Assembly: GCA_028710885.1 (NCBI GenBank)
Contig: JAQTTG010000002.1
Coordinates: forward strand, 129,308 to 193,307
Source of the DNA: Sulfuricurvum sp.
GTDB lineage: Bacteria; Campylobacterota; Campylobacteria; Campylobacterales; Sulfurimonadaceae
Reading direction: 5' to 3'
Length of the DNA stretch: 64,000 nt
The translations under genes and the position numbers were made by a program. Below the pieces are notes generated by a model, which was given only the letters and a program-made list of their open reading frames with translations, had not been told where the DNA came from and made no database searches. Positions 27,663-35,576 of this stretch are shown piece by piece. Within the stretch, counting starts at the first letter, position 1. Each line of letters begins with the position of its first letter.

Positions 27663-28510
27663 TGGAATCACATACGGTGCATTTCTATCAGTTTGAAGCT
27701 TTTAGTGCACCATGTGAACTTCACATCGATGCACCGACCCCGTCGGTTGCAAATGATGCGGCGACAACTGTTATAAAAAATGCTAAACGACTTGAACATT
27801 TGTACAGTTTTTTCCGAGATGACTCCGAAATATATGCACTCAATCACCGTACACAAGACAACCATCTCCTGAGTGATGAACTAAGTGGATTAATACAACT
27901 TTCACTTTTTTACACGAATATTACACAAGGAGCTTTTGATATTGCTATGGCAGGCACTTTGAAAGAAGCTACAAAAGCATTTTCAATCCACGAATACACT
28001 ATCCAAAAAGAGCGATTAAGCCCTTATGCTTCATCATCACATTTACACTTAGAAGGCAATCTTCTATCTTTCTCTAATTCCACAACAAAAATTGACCTTG
28101 GAGGAATCGTAAAAGAATATGCTGTTGATCAGAGTATCTTGTTACTTCAATCTATGGGAATTAACGCTGCACTTGTCAATTTTGGTGGTGATCTCGCAGC
28201 ATTTGGAAGCTGTCATAATCAACCATGGCGAGTTGGAATACAAGATCCTCAAAATCCGGAATCAAATTTAGTGGAAGTAGATATACATACTATGTCATTA
28301 TGCACTTCTGGTCATTCAAAACGATATACACTTATACAAGAAGAAAGAATTTCACACATTGTAATACCCATAAAAAAAGCTGAAAGCTACTCCCAAGTCA
28401 GTATTCTCGCACCATCCACAGTAGATGCTGGTATTTGGAGTACTGCACTTCTCGTGAATCCAACACTCATCTTACCTACTCATATGCAGTTGCTTAAGAC
28501 TGTGCAATAG
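27662..28510 (+). CDS. ApbE-like FAD:protein FMN transferase
   Basis: The 282-residue protein resembles ApbE, which attaches FMN covalently to threonine in target proteins. Seen are the core motifs KIDLGGIVKEYAVDQ, VNFGGDLAAFG, CTSGHSKRY and the metal-site region TVDAGIWSTALL. Unlike most ApbE proteins it has no signal peptide or lipobox, so it may act in the cytoplasm or have been repurposed. It is coupled (TAATG) to the small protein before it. The target is unknown; no Nqr or Rnf gene is near. Confidence 0.82.
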   Translation: MESHTVHFYQFEAFSAPCELHIDAPTPSVANDAATTVIKNAKRLEHLYSFFRDDSEIYALNHRTQDNHLLSDELSGLIQLSLFYTNITQGAFDIAMAGTLKEATKAFSIHEYTIQKERLSPYASSSHLHLEGNLLSFSNSTTKIDLGGIVKEYAVDQSILLLQSMGINAALVNFGGDLAAFGSCHNQPWRVGIQDPQNPESNLVEVDIHTMSLCTSGHSKRYTLIQEERISHIVIPIKKAESYSQVSILAPSTVDAGIWSTALLVNPTLILPTHMQLLKTVQ

Positions 28511-28518
28511 AAAAAATC

Positions 28519-29892
28519 CTATTTATAAATTTCGACCTTGTTTCTACCATGATTTTTGGCTTGATAAAGTGCCTCATCCGCTTTTTCAAAAAGTGTTATT
28601 TTTGTATCATCGCTAGTAAGTTGCGCAATTCCAAAACTGAGTGTTATCTCATTTTCAACATAATTAAAACGATGTGACTGCACGAGTTTTCTAAGATTCT
28701 CTGCTAAATTACTCGCACCGACAATCTCTGTCATAGGGGTTAAGATGACAAATTCTTCTCCTCCCCATCGTGCAAAGATATCCCCTTTTTTAATATTATT
28801 GGAAATAAGATTTACCATATCAACCAAAATAATATCCCCTGCTTGATGACCATAAGTATCATTCACCAGTTTAAAATTATCGACATCAAAAATGATCAAA
28901 GTTAACGGTAAAGCATTTTGCTTTGCACTAGCAATCTCTATTGCAAAAATATCTTCGAAATTTTCTCGGTTATTTATCCCTGTCAGATTATCTTTGTACG
29001 CTTTTTGCTCTAGTGCATTGGTCATAGAGTAGAGTTCATCGACCTTATATTTCATCGCTTTGTTAATGTTTCTCAATTGTTGTTTGGTCTGTTCTAGCTC
29101 TGTAATATCATGACGAATTGCAATATATTCCACAACATCTCCATCAACATCCAATATTGGTATTACAGTGGTATCGACGATATATGTACTACCATCTTTT
29201 TTCATATTGGTGACAATTCCATTCCAGCTTTTTTTGGCTTTGATAGTATCCCATAAATCTTTGAATGCTTCTCTGGGCATATCCGGGTGTCTGATAATGT
29301 TATGCGGCTTTCCGATGAGCTCATCTCTGGCATATCCGGATATCTCACAAAACTTATCATTTACATAGGTTATGACACCTTTTGGATTTGTTTTTGAGAC
29401 AATATTACTTAAATCAACCGCTTTTTTATACTCCGCCAGAAGATTGGAATTTTCACTTTTATAATTTTTGTTACCGTTTATCATACTTTCAAAATTAGAG
29501 GCCAAATCATTTGCCATTTGAAGCGTTAACAAATCAATTTCACTGTGCAAGGCAAACGAGAGATTGCCGTTTTCAAAAATTATCTGTTCAATTGCATTTT
29601 TTAATTTAATAATTAATGTAAAGAGGTCGGCTGTGGTGACATTATAGTTATTCAAAAGTTGTAAAAAGTCAATTTTTATTTGGCACTCAGAAATTGTTGC
29701 ACGCCACTCAATTACACTGATATAACAATCACAAAATTGATAAAAAAGATGGGTGTTTTTTTCAATGATCGGTAAAGAGTGTCTATGCAATACATTTTGC
29801 ACTTCACTTTTACTCATCCATTGCTTAATAATTTCATTTCTGTGAACGCGTAAAAAATAAGAAAATTCTTCACTATTAATAATTTTAATCAT
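28519..29892 (-). CDS. PAS-domain diguanylate cyclase
   Basis: The 457 residues comprise a helical N-terminal sensor (1-155; possibly protoglobin-like or four-helix, with several His and Cys), a PAS domain (about 165-270, TNPKGVITYVNDKFCEISGY and NIIRHPDMP, the Aer/CetB type), a coiled coil and a C-terminal GGDEF domain. The active site reads RWGGEEF, so c-di-GMP synthesis is expected. The inhibitory-site position five residues before it reads KKGD instead of RxxD, so feedback inhibition may be weak. No adjacent effector gene. Confidence 0.92.
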   Translation of the reverse strand: MIKIINSEEFSYFLRVHRNEIIKQWMSKSEVQNVLHRHSLPIIEKNTHLFYQFCDCYISVIEWRATISECQIKIDFLQLLNNYNVTTADLFTLIIKLKNAIEQIIFENGNLSFALHSEIDLLTLQMANDLASNFESMINGNKNYKSENSNLLAEYKKAVDLSNIVSKTNPKGVITYVNDKFCEISGYARDELIGKPHNIIRHPDMPREAFKDLWDTIKAKKSWNGIVTNMKKDGSTYIVDTTVIPILDVDGDVVEYIAIRHDITELEQTKQQLRNINKAMKYKVDELYSMTNALEQKAYKDNLTGINNRENFEDIFAIEIASAKQNALPLTLIIFDVDNFKLVNDTYGHQAGDIILVDMVNLISNNIKKGDIFARWGGEEFVILTPMTEIVGASNLAENLRKLVQSHRFNYVENEITLSFGIAQLTSDDTKITLFEKADEALYQAKNHGRNKVEIYK

Positions 29893-30057
29893 ATCAACTC
29901 ACTTTTTTTAATTATTTCACCATTTAGTTCCACATTGTAACATATCAATAATCAACAAAGATACATAATGTGCTATCTCTTAAAAAAGGATATACTAAAT
30001 TCACTGTATCACTATATTTCGCCGTGATCTCAATATTTAGATTTCACCTGATTGCGT

Positions 30058-30063
30058 TATAAT
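30058..30063 (+). promoter_or_regulatory. -10 element placed for a leaderless transcript
   Basis: TATAAT ends 7 bp before the ATG at 30071, so transcription would start at or within a base or two of the start codon. No ribosome-binding site is visible. Confidence 0.45.
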
Positions 30064-30070
30064 CATTTTT

Positions 30071-30964
30071 ATGATTATTTTTATTCTAAATACCAAAGAT
30101 AAAATCCTAAAATACACACAAACCATTACAAAACAAGACTTCAAAGCTGCCATTTTATTTATAATCATGACCTTTGTTATCTTGCCGATACTGCCGGATA
30201 GACCTATCGATTCCATGGGGCTCATCAATCTTTATCGTATTTGGATTATGGTGGTTTTAGTAGCAGGTATCTCTTTTTTCGGTTATATCGCCGTCCGTAT
30301 TTTAGGGGCAAAGCAAGGAATCGGATTAGCAGGGATATTTGGAGGTTTGATCTCTTCGACTGCAGTAGCAATGAGTATGTCAAGAAAAGCACACCAAAAT
30401 GGCTTTTTAGCAAAAAATTTGGCTATTGGGATCGCTCTGGCTTCTTCTATGATGTTAATCCGCTCAGGAATTGAAATATGGATTATTAATCCCTTGCTTG
30501 TTCATGCTTTTATCCTGCCGATCATCATTGGATCACTCAGCGGGTTTGGATATATCGCATTTCTCTATTTCACTTCCATACGTGAAGACATTCCCCAAAA
30601 CATTGAATTTAAAAATCCGTTTGATCTTAAAGAGGCCCTGATCATGGGATTATTATTCGGCGTGACTCTCGCACTGATCAAACTGGCAAATCTGTATCTT
30701 GGGAATCTGGGGGTTTATGCAGTCTCTACCCTCTCTGGAATCGCAGATATTGATGCAATAGTCTTATCGCTCTCTTCGTTAGCTAAAAGCAATTTAAACC
30801 CAGCAACTGCACATTATGCTATTGTGCTAGCGTTGCTGACCAACACTGTGGTAAAAATGGGACTTGTATTTTTCCTCGGTAAATTAGAGCTTTTTCGATA
30901 TGTCTTTATGTATTATCTTATTTCCATAGGGACATTTACCCTAACAGCATTAACGACAGTTTGA
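30071..30964 (+). CDS. DUF4010 membrane protein lacking the MgtC-like N-terminus
   Basis: The 297 residues hold about eight membrane segments and match the C-terminal part of the large MgtC/SapB-DUF4010 proteins (RILGAKQGIGLAGIFGGLISSTAVAMSMSR is typical; given here in part as GGLISSTAVAMSMSR). Full-length members are about 410-430 residues, with an N-terminal MgtC-like domain that is absent here. I found no trace of it in the 178 bp upstream. It is either a decayed 5'-truncated copy using an internal Met or a stand-alone version. Function of the family is poorly known, probably ion or metabolite transport. Confidence 0.7.
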   Translation: MIIFILNTKDKILKYTQTITKQDFKAAILFIIMTFVILPILPDRPIDSMGLINLYRIWIMVVLVAGISFFGYIAVRILGAKQGIGLAGIFGGLISSTAVAMSMSRKAHQNGFLAKNLAIGIALASSMMLIRSGIEIWIINPLLVHAFILPIIIGSLSGFGYIAFLYFTSIREDIPQNIEFKNPFDLKEALIMGLLFGVTLALIKLANLYLGNLGVYAVSTLSGIADIDAIVLSLSSLAKSNLNPATAHYAIVLALLTNTVVKMGLVFFLGKLELFRYVFMYYLISIGTFTLTALTTV

Positions 30965-30966
30965 AA

Positions 30967-31722
30967 CTATCCCAGCAATTTTCCCATCGAAGCTTTCATA
31001 GCATCTGTATTATGTGCCTGAGCATATAATTGTGTTTTTAATTTCAATGAATTTTGTTGCAAATCCATAATTGACTGTGCAAAATCAGCATCTGATATTT
31101 GAGAAGATGCTGATGTCAAACTGGTAACCTGATTAATATTATTCATCATGGAACTTCCAATTCCATTGATTTGAGACCCGATATCAGATTTAGCCGTTGA
31201 GATATTTTTCATAAAATCCGTAATCGATTGCTGATTTGTAATATCCAAACTTGATGGGTTTGGTGCTGTCGTACCTCCCATAACCATACTCGTCCCTAAA
31301 TTAAACCCGAAACTTCCAAATACACTTTGCCCATTATAGGTTGCACTGTTAACATCTTGCTGCATAGATTGCTTTATTGTCTGTGCCTGTTGTTGAAGCA
31401 TCGACTGCTGATCGGAGTTAAGTGCTCCATTACCCATCTGAACAGAGAGTTGATTAAGCTGATCCGCACCTTGCTGGAGAGATGTAAGCGTTGCATCGGC
31501 AATCTGCAGCATCCCTATAGCATCACTGCCATTTTGAATTCCCTGCATGTCTACACCTGCTTGGGATTGAAGCAAATTAGCAATGGCCTGACTTGCCGGA
31601 TCGAGATTGGCAACTTTGCCGCTTGAAATTTCAGAGAGCGAATTATTAATATTTTGTTTTGTCTTATTCGCATCATACAAAAAATTTGGTGTTGTCGTGG
31701 ATGTGAGTGATGAGATACTCAT
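30967..31722 (-). CDS. Short flagellin-like protein
   Basis: The start at 31722 is preferred: AAGGAGGA lies 7 nt before it, and MSISSLTS fits a flagellin N-terminus. The 251 residues have the paired N- and C-terminal coiled-coil parts of flagellin (INNSLSEISSGKVANLDPASQAIANLL; ISDADFAQSIMDLQQNSLKLKTQLYAQA) with only a short middle, so the variable surface domains are nearly absent. Typical Campylobacterota flagellins are longer. It could be a minor filament or cap-proximal flagellin, or a FlgL-like junction protein. No other flagellin gene is in view; fliL is 0.9 kb away. Confidence 0.72.
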   Translation of the reverse strand: MSISSLTSTTTPNFLYDANKTKQNINNSLSEISSGKVANLDPASQAIANLLQSQAGVDMQGIQNGSDAIGMLQIADATLTSLQQGADQLNQLSVQMGNGALNSDQQSMLQQQAQTIKQSMQQDVNSATYNGQSVFGSFGFNLGTSMVMGGTTAPNPSSLDITNQQSITDFMKNISTAKSDIGSQINGIGSSMMNNINQVTSLTSASSQISDADFAQSIMDLQQNSLKLKTQLYAQAHNTDAMKASMGKLLG

Positions 31723-31813
31723 AGTATTCCTCCTTGCGATCACATTAGTCTAGATAAAAGTATTATAATACATAATTATTACTATTGCGCTCTTTTTTCA
31801 AAAATACAATCTT

Positions 31814-32587
31814 TTACCATGTATCGTCTCCACCGCTTGTACTTAAATCATCCCAAGATGAGCTATCTGATACACCAAAATCTACACCACCCATATCGTC
31901 ATTCGATGGTTGAATATCATCATTTGAAAAAGTGCTACTGGTATTAGATGAATCATCCATAAAATGATGCATTAGTTCTTCAGCTGCAACCATTCCTACT
32001 CCAGCTGCGGCTCCTGCAGCTAAACCAGATGCTATGTTACTTCCTATCCCGCCTGAGGGAGCAGTATATGGGGCGAATCCATTATTGGGATAAGCGTTAG
32101 AACTCGGCATATTACTATTACTGCCAGCAACGTATGCATTACGCGAAGAGATTGAACGCACAATCATTACTATAAATAAAAGCGCTCCAACTCCGAGTAT
32201 CAACATCATCCAAGGAAAAGGCTTATCCTTTGTTTGTGCTAATGGAAAACCTGCATTGTTTATATTTTTTCCAGCTAAACGCTCTTCAAGTGCGTGAATG
32301 GATTGCGGCTTTGCAAAGGACATATCAGGTGAAAGTTTCTGAGCTAATTCTAATTCACTTTTAGCCTCATTAATATTTCCCTCACGTACCAATATCTCTG
32401 CATTTACATAATGAGCTTTTGCACTTTCGGGATGCACTTTTAATACCGCTTGCACCATGCTATGCGCTTTATTCAGATCACCTGATTGCGCTGTTTGATA
32501 AATTTGATGTACAGTAGGTACATTATCCGCAAAAGCCAATGCGCCTACTATGACTAAGATCATAAACCATTTTGATTTTTTAAACAT
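31814..32587 (-). CDS. TPR protein with signal peptide, membrane segment and acidic tail
   Basis: I chose the ATG at 32587 (MFKKSKWFMI), preceded by GGGAG; an in-frame extension to 32632 would run into the promoter. The 257 residues have a signal peptide (about 1-20, cleaved after ALAFA), one to two TPR repeats (22-105), a membrane segment (about 125-145), a glycine/alanine-rich stretch and a Ser/Asp-rich tail ending GGDDTW. No enzyme motif. Related proteins are only known as conserved hypotheticals. Its promoter carries the TTCACA box (32634-32650). Confidence 0.72.
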   Translation of the reverse strand: MFKKSKWFMILVIVGALAFADNVPTVHQIYQTAQSGDLNKAHSMVQAVLKVHPESAKAHYVNAEILVREGNINEAKSELELAQKLSPDMSFAKPQSIHALEERLAGKNINNAGFPLAQTKDKPFPWMMLILGVGALLFIVMIVRSISSRNAYVAGSNSNMPSSNAYPNNGFAPYTAPSGGIGSNIASGLAAGAAAGVGMVAAEELMHHFMDDSSNTSSTFSNDDIQPSNDDMGGVDFGVSDSSSWDDLSTSGGDDTW

Positions 32588-32608
32588 TAAACTATGCTCC
32601 CTTTTATA

Positions 32609-32650
32609 ATAAAAGAAAGTATAAGCATCCATGTGTGAAGAAAGTGTGAA
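32609..32650 (-). promoter_or_regulatory. TTCACA-N5-TTCACA box with -10 (copy 2)
   Basis: Read on the minus strand, TTCACA occurs at 32650-32645 and 32639-32634 with an 11-bp period. TATACT follows 10 bp later, and the TPR-protein ATG is about 45 bp after the box. The context TTATACTTTC is shared with copy 4. Confidence 0.65.
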
Positions 32651-32661
32651 TTCACCCTATA

Positions 32662-33192
32662 TTACTGCTCCACGAAATCGGTAAAATATATGTTTTTGAC
32701 TTTTGTATCTTTTAGATGTTTGTTTAATGCGATGATAATCTCTTTTTTTAATTTCTCTTTCCCTTGTTCGGTAGAAATTTCCTCAAGTGTTTTAGATGAT
32801 AATATCTCAATTATAATATCACGTAATTCAGGCTTATCTTTATCGAGTTCAGGGCTAAGATCTTTACCGGTTACCTCAAGTGTCATCTCAACTTTCAGAT
32901 AGTTTCTCTCACTGTCTGAAAGAACGTTGACTGTAAATGTCTCTAATGGATATAAAAGCCCTACTTCGCTCAAAGATTCATCTATAGGTGCATCATTTGC
33001 CGTTTGAATATCTTTTGGAGCCGATTCTCCTTTGACCTCTGCTTTATCACTTGAAAGCATAAAAAAGGCAGCTCCTCCCCCAATCACCAATACTAGTAGC
33101 AATGCGGAGATAATAATGATTAATAGTTTTTTCCCCGACTTTTTTTCTATCAGTTCTTCTTCAGAAACTTCTTCTTTTTTACTTTCAGACAT
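32662..33192 (-). CDS. fliL: Flagellar basal body-associated protein FliL
   Basis: The start at 33192 (MSESKKEE) has AAAGGAG 8 nt upstream; a longer in-frame start at 33234 lacks one. The 176 residues have a charged cytoplasmic tail, one membrane segment (about 22-43) and a periplasmic stomatin-like domain with YPLETFTVNVLSDSERNYLKVEMTLEV (seen near 90-115). FliL surrounds and stabilises the stator units at the flagellar motor. It stands apart from the main flagellar operons, as often seen in this phylum. Confidence 0.9.
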   Translation of the reverse strand: MSESKKEEVSEEELIEKKSGKKLLIIIISALLLVLVIGGGAAFFMLSSDKAEVKGESAPKDIQTANDAPIDESLSEVGLLYPLETFTVNVLSDSERNYLKVEMTLEVTGKDLSPELDKDKPELRDIIIEILSSKTLEEISTEQGKEKLKKEIIIALNKHLKDTKVKNIYFTDFVEQ

Positions 33193-33363
33193 AATATGCT
33201 CCTTTAAAAACAGCCTCGTTATTAAGTGTATCACTGAGATAATAAAAATTCAATACAACACGATAGGTAAAAAAGCTGCATTCTAAAAACAATGAAAATA
33301 TTTTATTCATCCCTAGCAAAATAAATCAAATAATAGCTATCGGTTATTGTATAAACAATATGA

Positions 33364-33396
33364 ACCATACACCATGAAGTGTGAAGTTAGTGTGAA
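33364..33396 (-). promoter_or_regulatory. TTCACA-N5-TTCACA box with -10 (copy 3)
   Basis: On the minus strand TTCACA at 33396-33391 and 33385-33380 is followed 10 bp later by TATGGT. This orientation would serve fliL with a leader of about 165 nt. The rest of the 33193-33573 spacer is AT-rich and holds the promoter of the plus-strand gene at 33574; I see no other gene in it. Confidence 0.5.
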
Positions 33397-33573
33397 GTTT
33401 TTGACACACTGACTTCATATAAAATTCATAATCAAATTTTATACTTTAAAGCGTGACTGAAGAGAATCATGCATTAATTTAGTATTAAAAAACAGAATAT
33501 ACTGTTTTATATTCTTTATTACATTAATTAATGTATTACATGATCTAGTTACAAATTATTATAAAGGATCTAT

Positions 33574-34920
33574 ATGAAAAATAATCGTATGAACTATTTA
33601 CTCGGAGGGGTATTATTTCTCTCTTTGGGTGTAGAACAGGCCTATGCGATTCCAAGTTTTGCCCGCCAAACCGGTTTTGATTGTACTGTTTGTCATACCG
33701 TATTTCCAGAACTGACACAAACCGGACGTGAATTCAAATTGCGCGGCTATACCATGAATAATGGTGAAAAAAGTAAAATGCCTCTTCCTCTTGCAGCAAT
33801 GGTGATGGCTGATATCACCAAAACATCCAACACAACAGGTTTAGCAAGCAATTCACCTACTGTCATGAAAGATAAAAAACTTCTTCTCCCTCAAGTCAGT
33901 GTATTTTATGGTGGTAAAATCACCGATAAATCCGGCGCTTTTATCCAGATAACCTATGATGGGTCAGAGCTTCTCAGTAAAACCGATATTGCCCACCATA
34001 CGGCAATGGATAATCTGGATGTCCGTTACGCGGATTCGATTTCACTGGCAGATAAAGAGCTTCTTTATGGACTTACTATCAACAACAACCCGTCTATGGC
34101 AGACTTATGGAATACAACACCGACATGGGGCTTTCCATATGCTGGATCAGTGATTGCAAATGCTCCCGCAGCTGCTACGCAAGTGGATGGCGGATTAGGC
34201 CAAAGCGTCGGGGGAATAGGGGCATATGCTCAATGGAACGATCTTATCTATGCTGAAGTTGCAGCTTATCGCAGCGCACGTAAAGGATCAATGAAACTAT
34301 TTGGGTGGAAAAATGCCAACCTAAAAGGCGATACACAAGATGTCCAAGGGACAACTCCATATGCTCGACTTGCACTTCAGCACAACTTTGGTGACAACTA
34401 CCTCATGTTGGGTGGATACATAATGAACAGCAAAATCAATCCAGCTTTTGAATCCAATATGGGTGGTCCATTGGATACCTATAAAGACCGTGCAATCGAT
34501 GCAGAATATCAATACACAAACGGCAGTAATATGATTACTGCATTAGCAACCAGAATATGGGAAACACAAACGCTTGATGGTAGTGTTGGTTTGCTAACAG
34601 CAGATAACCTACGAGATACATTGACAACTACACGTGCTAAAATCAGCTATTATCTCGATCAAAAATACGGTGCAACGATCGGCAGCTTCGCCACAACCGG
34701 TACAGCAGATGCCACTAAATATGCTACACCAGTCGGTTTAACTCCTAATAGCCGTGGAGAAATTGCTGAGTTGGATTATTTGCCTCTGCAAAATATCAAA
34801 TTTGCGTTGCAATATACCCGTTATGATAAATTTAACGGAGCAAGTAAGAACTATGACGGTGCAGGACGCAATGCATCTGACAACAATAATCTCTATTTAC
34901 TTGGATGGTTTATGTTCTAA
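33574..34920 (+). CDS. Monoheme cytochrome with outer-membrane barrel-like body
   Basis: The 448 residues begin with a signal peptide ending AYA (about residue 24). Then comes the block IPSFARQTGFDCTVCHT with one c-type heme site, CTVCH (about 35-39), and FPELTQTGREFKLRGY. The remaining 390 residues are beta-rich with alternating hydrophobic and aromatic residues and end in GWFMF, the terminal aromatic expected of an outer-membrane barrel. Similar monoheme barrel proteins occur in many sulfur- and iron-oxidising bacteria and are suspected in electron transfer across the outer membrane. Substrate unknown. Confidence 0.78.
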   Translation: MKNNRMNYLLGGVLFLSLGVEQAYAIPSFARQTGFDCTVCHTVFPELTQTGREFKLRGYTMNNGEKSKMPLPLAAMVMADITKTSNTTGLASNSPTVMKDKKLLLPQVSVFYGGKITDKSGAFIQITYDGSELLSKTDIAHHTAMDNLDVRYADSISLADKELLYGLTINNNPSMADLWNTTPTWGFPYAGSVIANAPAAATQVDGGLGQSVGGIGAYAQWNDLIYAEVAAYRSARKGSMKLFGWKNANLKGDTQDVQGTTPYARLALQHNFGDNYLMLGGYIMNSKINPAFESNMGGPLDTYKDRAIDAEYQYTNGSNMITALATRIWETQTLDGSVGLLTADNLRDTLTTTRAKISYYLDQKYGATIGSFATTGTADATKYATPVGLTPNSRGEIAELDYLPLQNIKFALQYTRYDKFNGASKNYDGAGRNASDNNNLYLLGWFMF

Positions 34921-34948
34921 GCACTCTCAAGGTGCCTAAGATATTACA

Positions 34949-34969
34949 TTGTGCGCTTTATGCGCACAA
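34949..34969. terminator. Bidirectional hairpin between converging genes
   Basis: TTGTGCGC-TTTAT-GCGCACAA is a perfect 8-bp stem in the 49-bp gap between the cytochrome and glycine-zipper stops. There is no clear T-run on either side; position suggests a shared terminator. Confidence 0.6.
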
Positions 34970-35386
34970 TTATCGATAATCTCTACCGTAATATCCTCTA
35001 CCATATCCGTCATCATCATGGTGATGTCCTCCGCGTACATAAATTACTTGAGGTTGTTGAACATAAACGATTCTCTGAGGCTGCGTATAATAAACCTGTT
35101 GAGGCTGTGCATAACTCACATAGCGTTGTGAATATCCACCCCCGTTGTTATAATAAGTATTCGAGTTATATCCGTTGTTATTGTAAGAACCTCTAGAATT
35201 ACTGTTGCTTCCGATCATTGTTCCGAGTACTGCTCCACCAATCGTTGCTGCCGTGTTACCATCTCCTCTTCCGATTTGATGCCCGACTACACCACCAATC
35301 ACTCCGCCGATAATTCCTCCCATCGCATCATCTGCCATAAGAATTGATGAGAGTGAAAGTGAGATTAATAATAGAATCTTTTTCAT
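34970..35386 (-). CDS. Glycine-zipper periplasmic/outer-membrane protein
   Basis: The start at 35386 (MKKILLLI) has AAAGGTGG upstream. The 138 residues have a signal peptide (cleaved near LMADD), then a glycine-zipper segment (GGIIGGVIGGVVGHQIG, followed by AATIGGAVLGTMIG) as in SlyB/17-kDa-antigen proteins. A low-complexity Asn/Tyr/Gln-rich region follows and a His/Asp/Gly/Arg tail (HHHDDDGYGRGYYGRDYR). No lipobox Cys. Possible envelope-stress or structural role. Its promoter carries the TTCACA box. Confidence 0.75.
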   Translation of the reverse strand: MKKILLLISLSLSSILMADDAMGGIIGGVIGGVVGHQIGRGDGNTAATIGGAVLGTMIGSNSNSRGSYNNNGYNSNTYYNNGGGYSQRYVSYAQPQQVYYTQPQRIVYVQQPQVIYVRGGHHHDDDGYGRGYYGRDYR

Positions 35387-35418
35387 GGTATCCACCTTTA
35401 GATAAACAAGTTAGGAAA

Positions 35419-35449
35419 GTATAATATTCAAGTGTGAAGGAATTGTGAA
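35419..35449 (-). promoter_or_regulatory. TTCACA-N5-TTCACA box with -10 (copy 4)
   Basis: On the minus strand TTCACA at 35449-35444 and 35438-35433 is followed 9 bp later by TATACT in the context TTATACTTTCC. The glycine-zipper gene starts about 45 bp beyond the box, the same spacing as copy 2. Confidence 0.65.
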
Positions 35450-35543
35450 CGAATAGATCATAAAAAATTATTGCATCTATTTTACAGTCTTGAAATAATA
35501 ACCATACGATTTATCATCTTTAGCTTAAGAAACCTTTGGCTAC

Positions 35544-35549
35544 TATAAT
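35544..35549 (+). promoter_or_regulatory. -10 element of the DUF948-like gene
   Basis: TATAAT lies 28 bp before the chosen ATG at 35577, with the ribosome-binding site AGAGGAG between. The -35 is weak. Confidence 0.5.
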
Positions 35550-35576
35550 TTGAAGAGATCAAAAAGAGGAGTTTTA

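Noticed and set aside
34949-35196. Plus-strand frames of 60-81 codons after the cytochrome gene
   Set aside because: They lie opposite the glycine-zipper gene, which has a signal peptide, a ribosome-binding site and family motifs.
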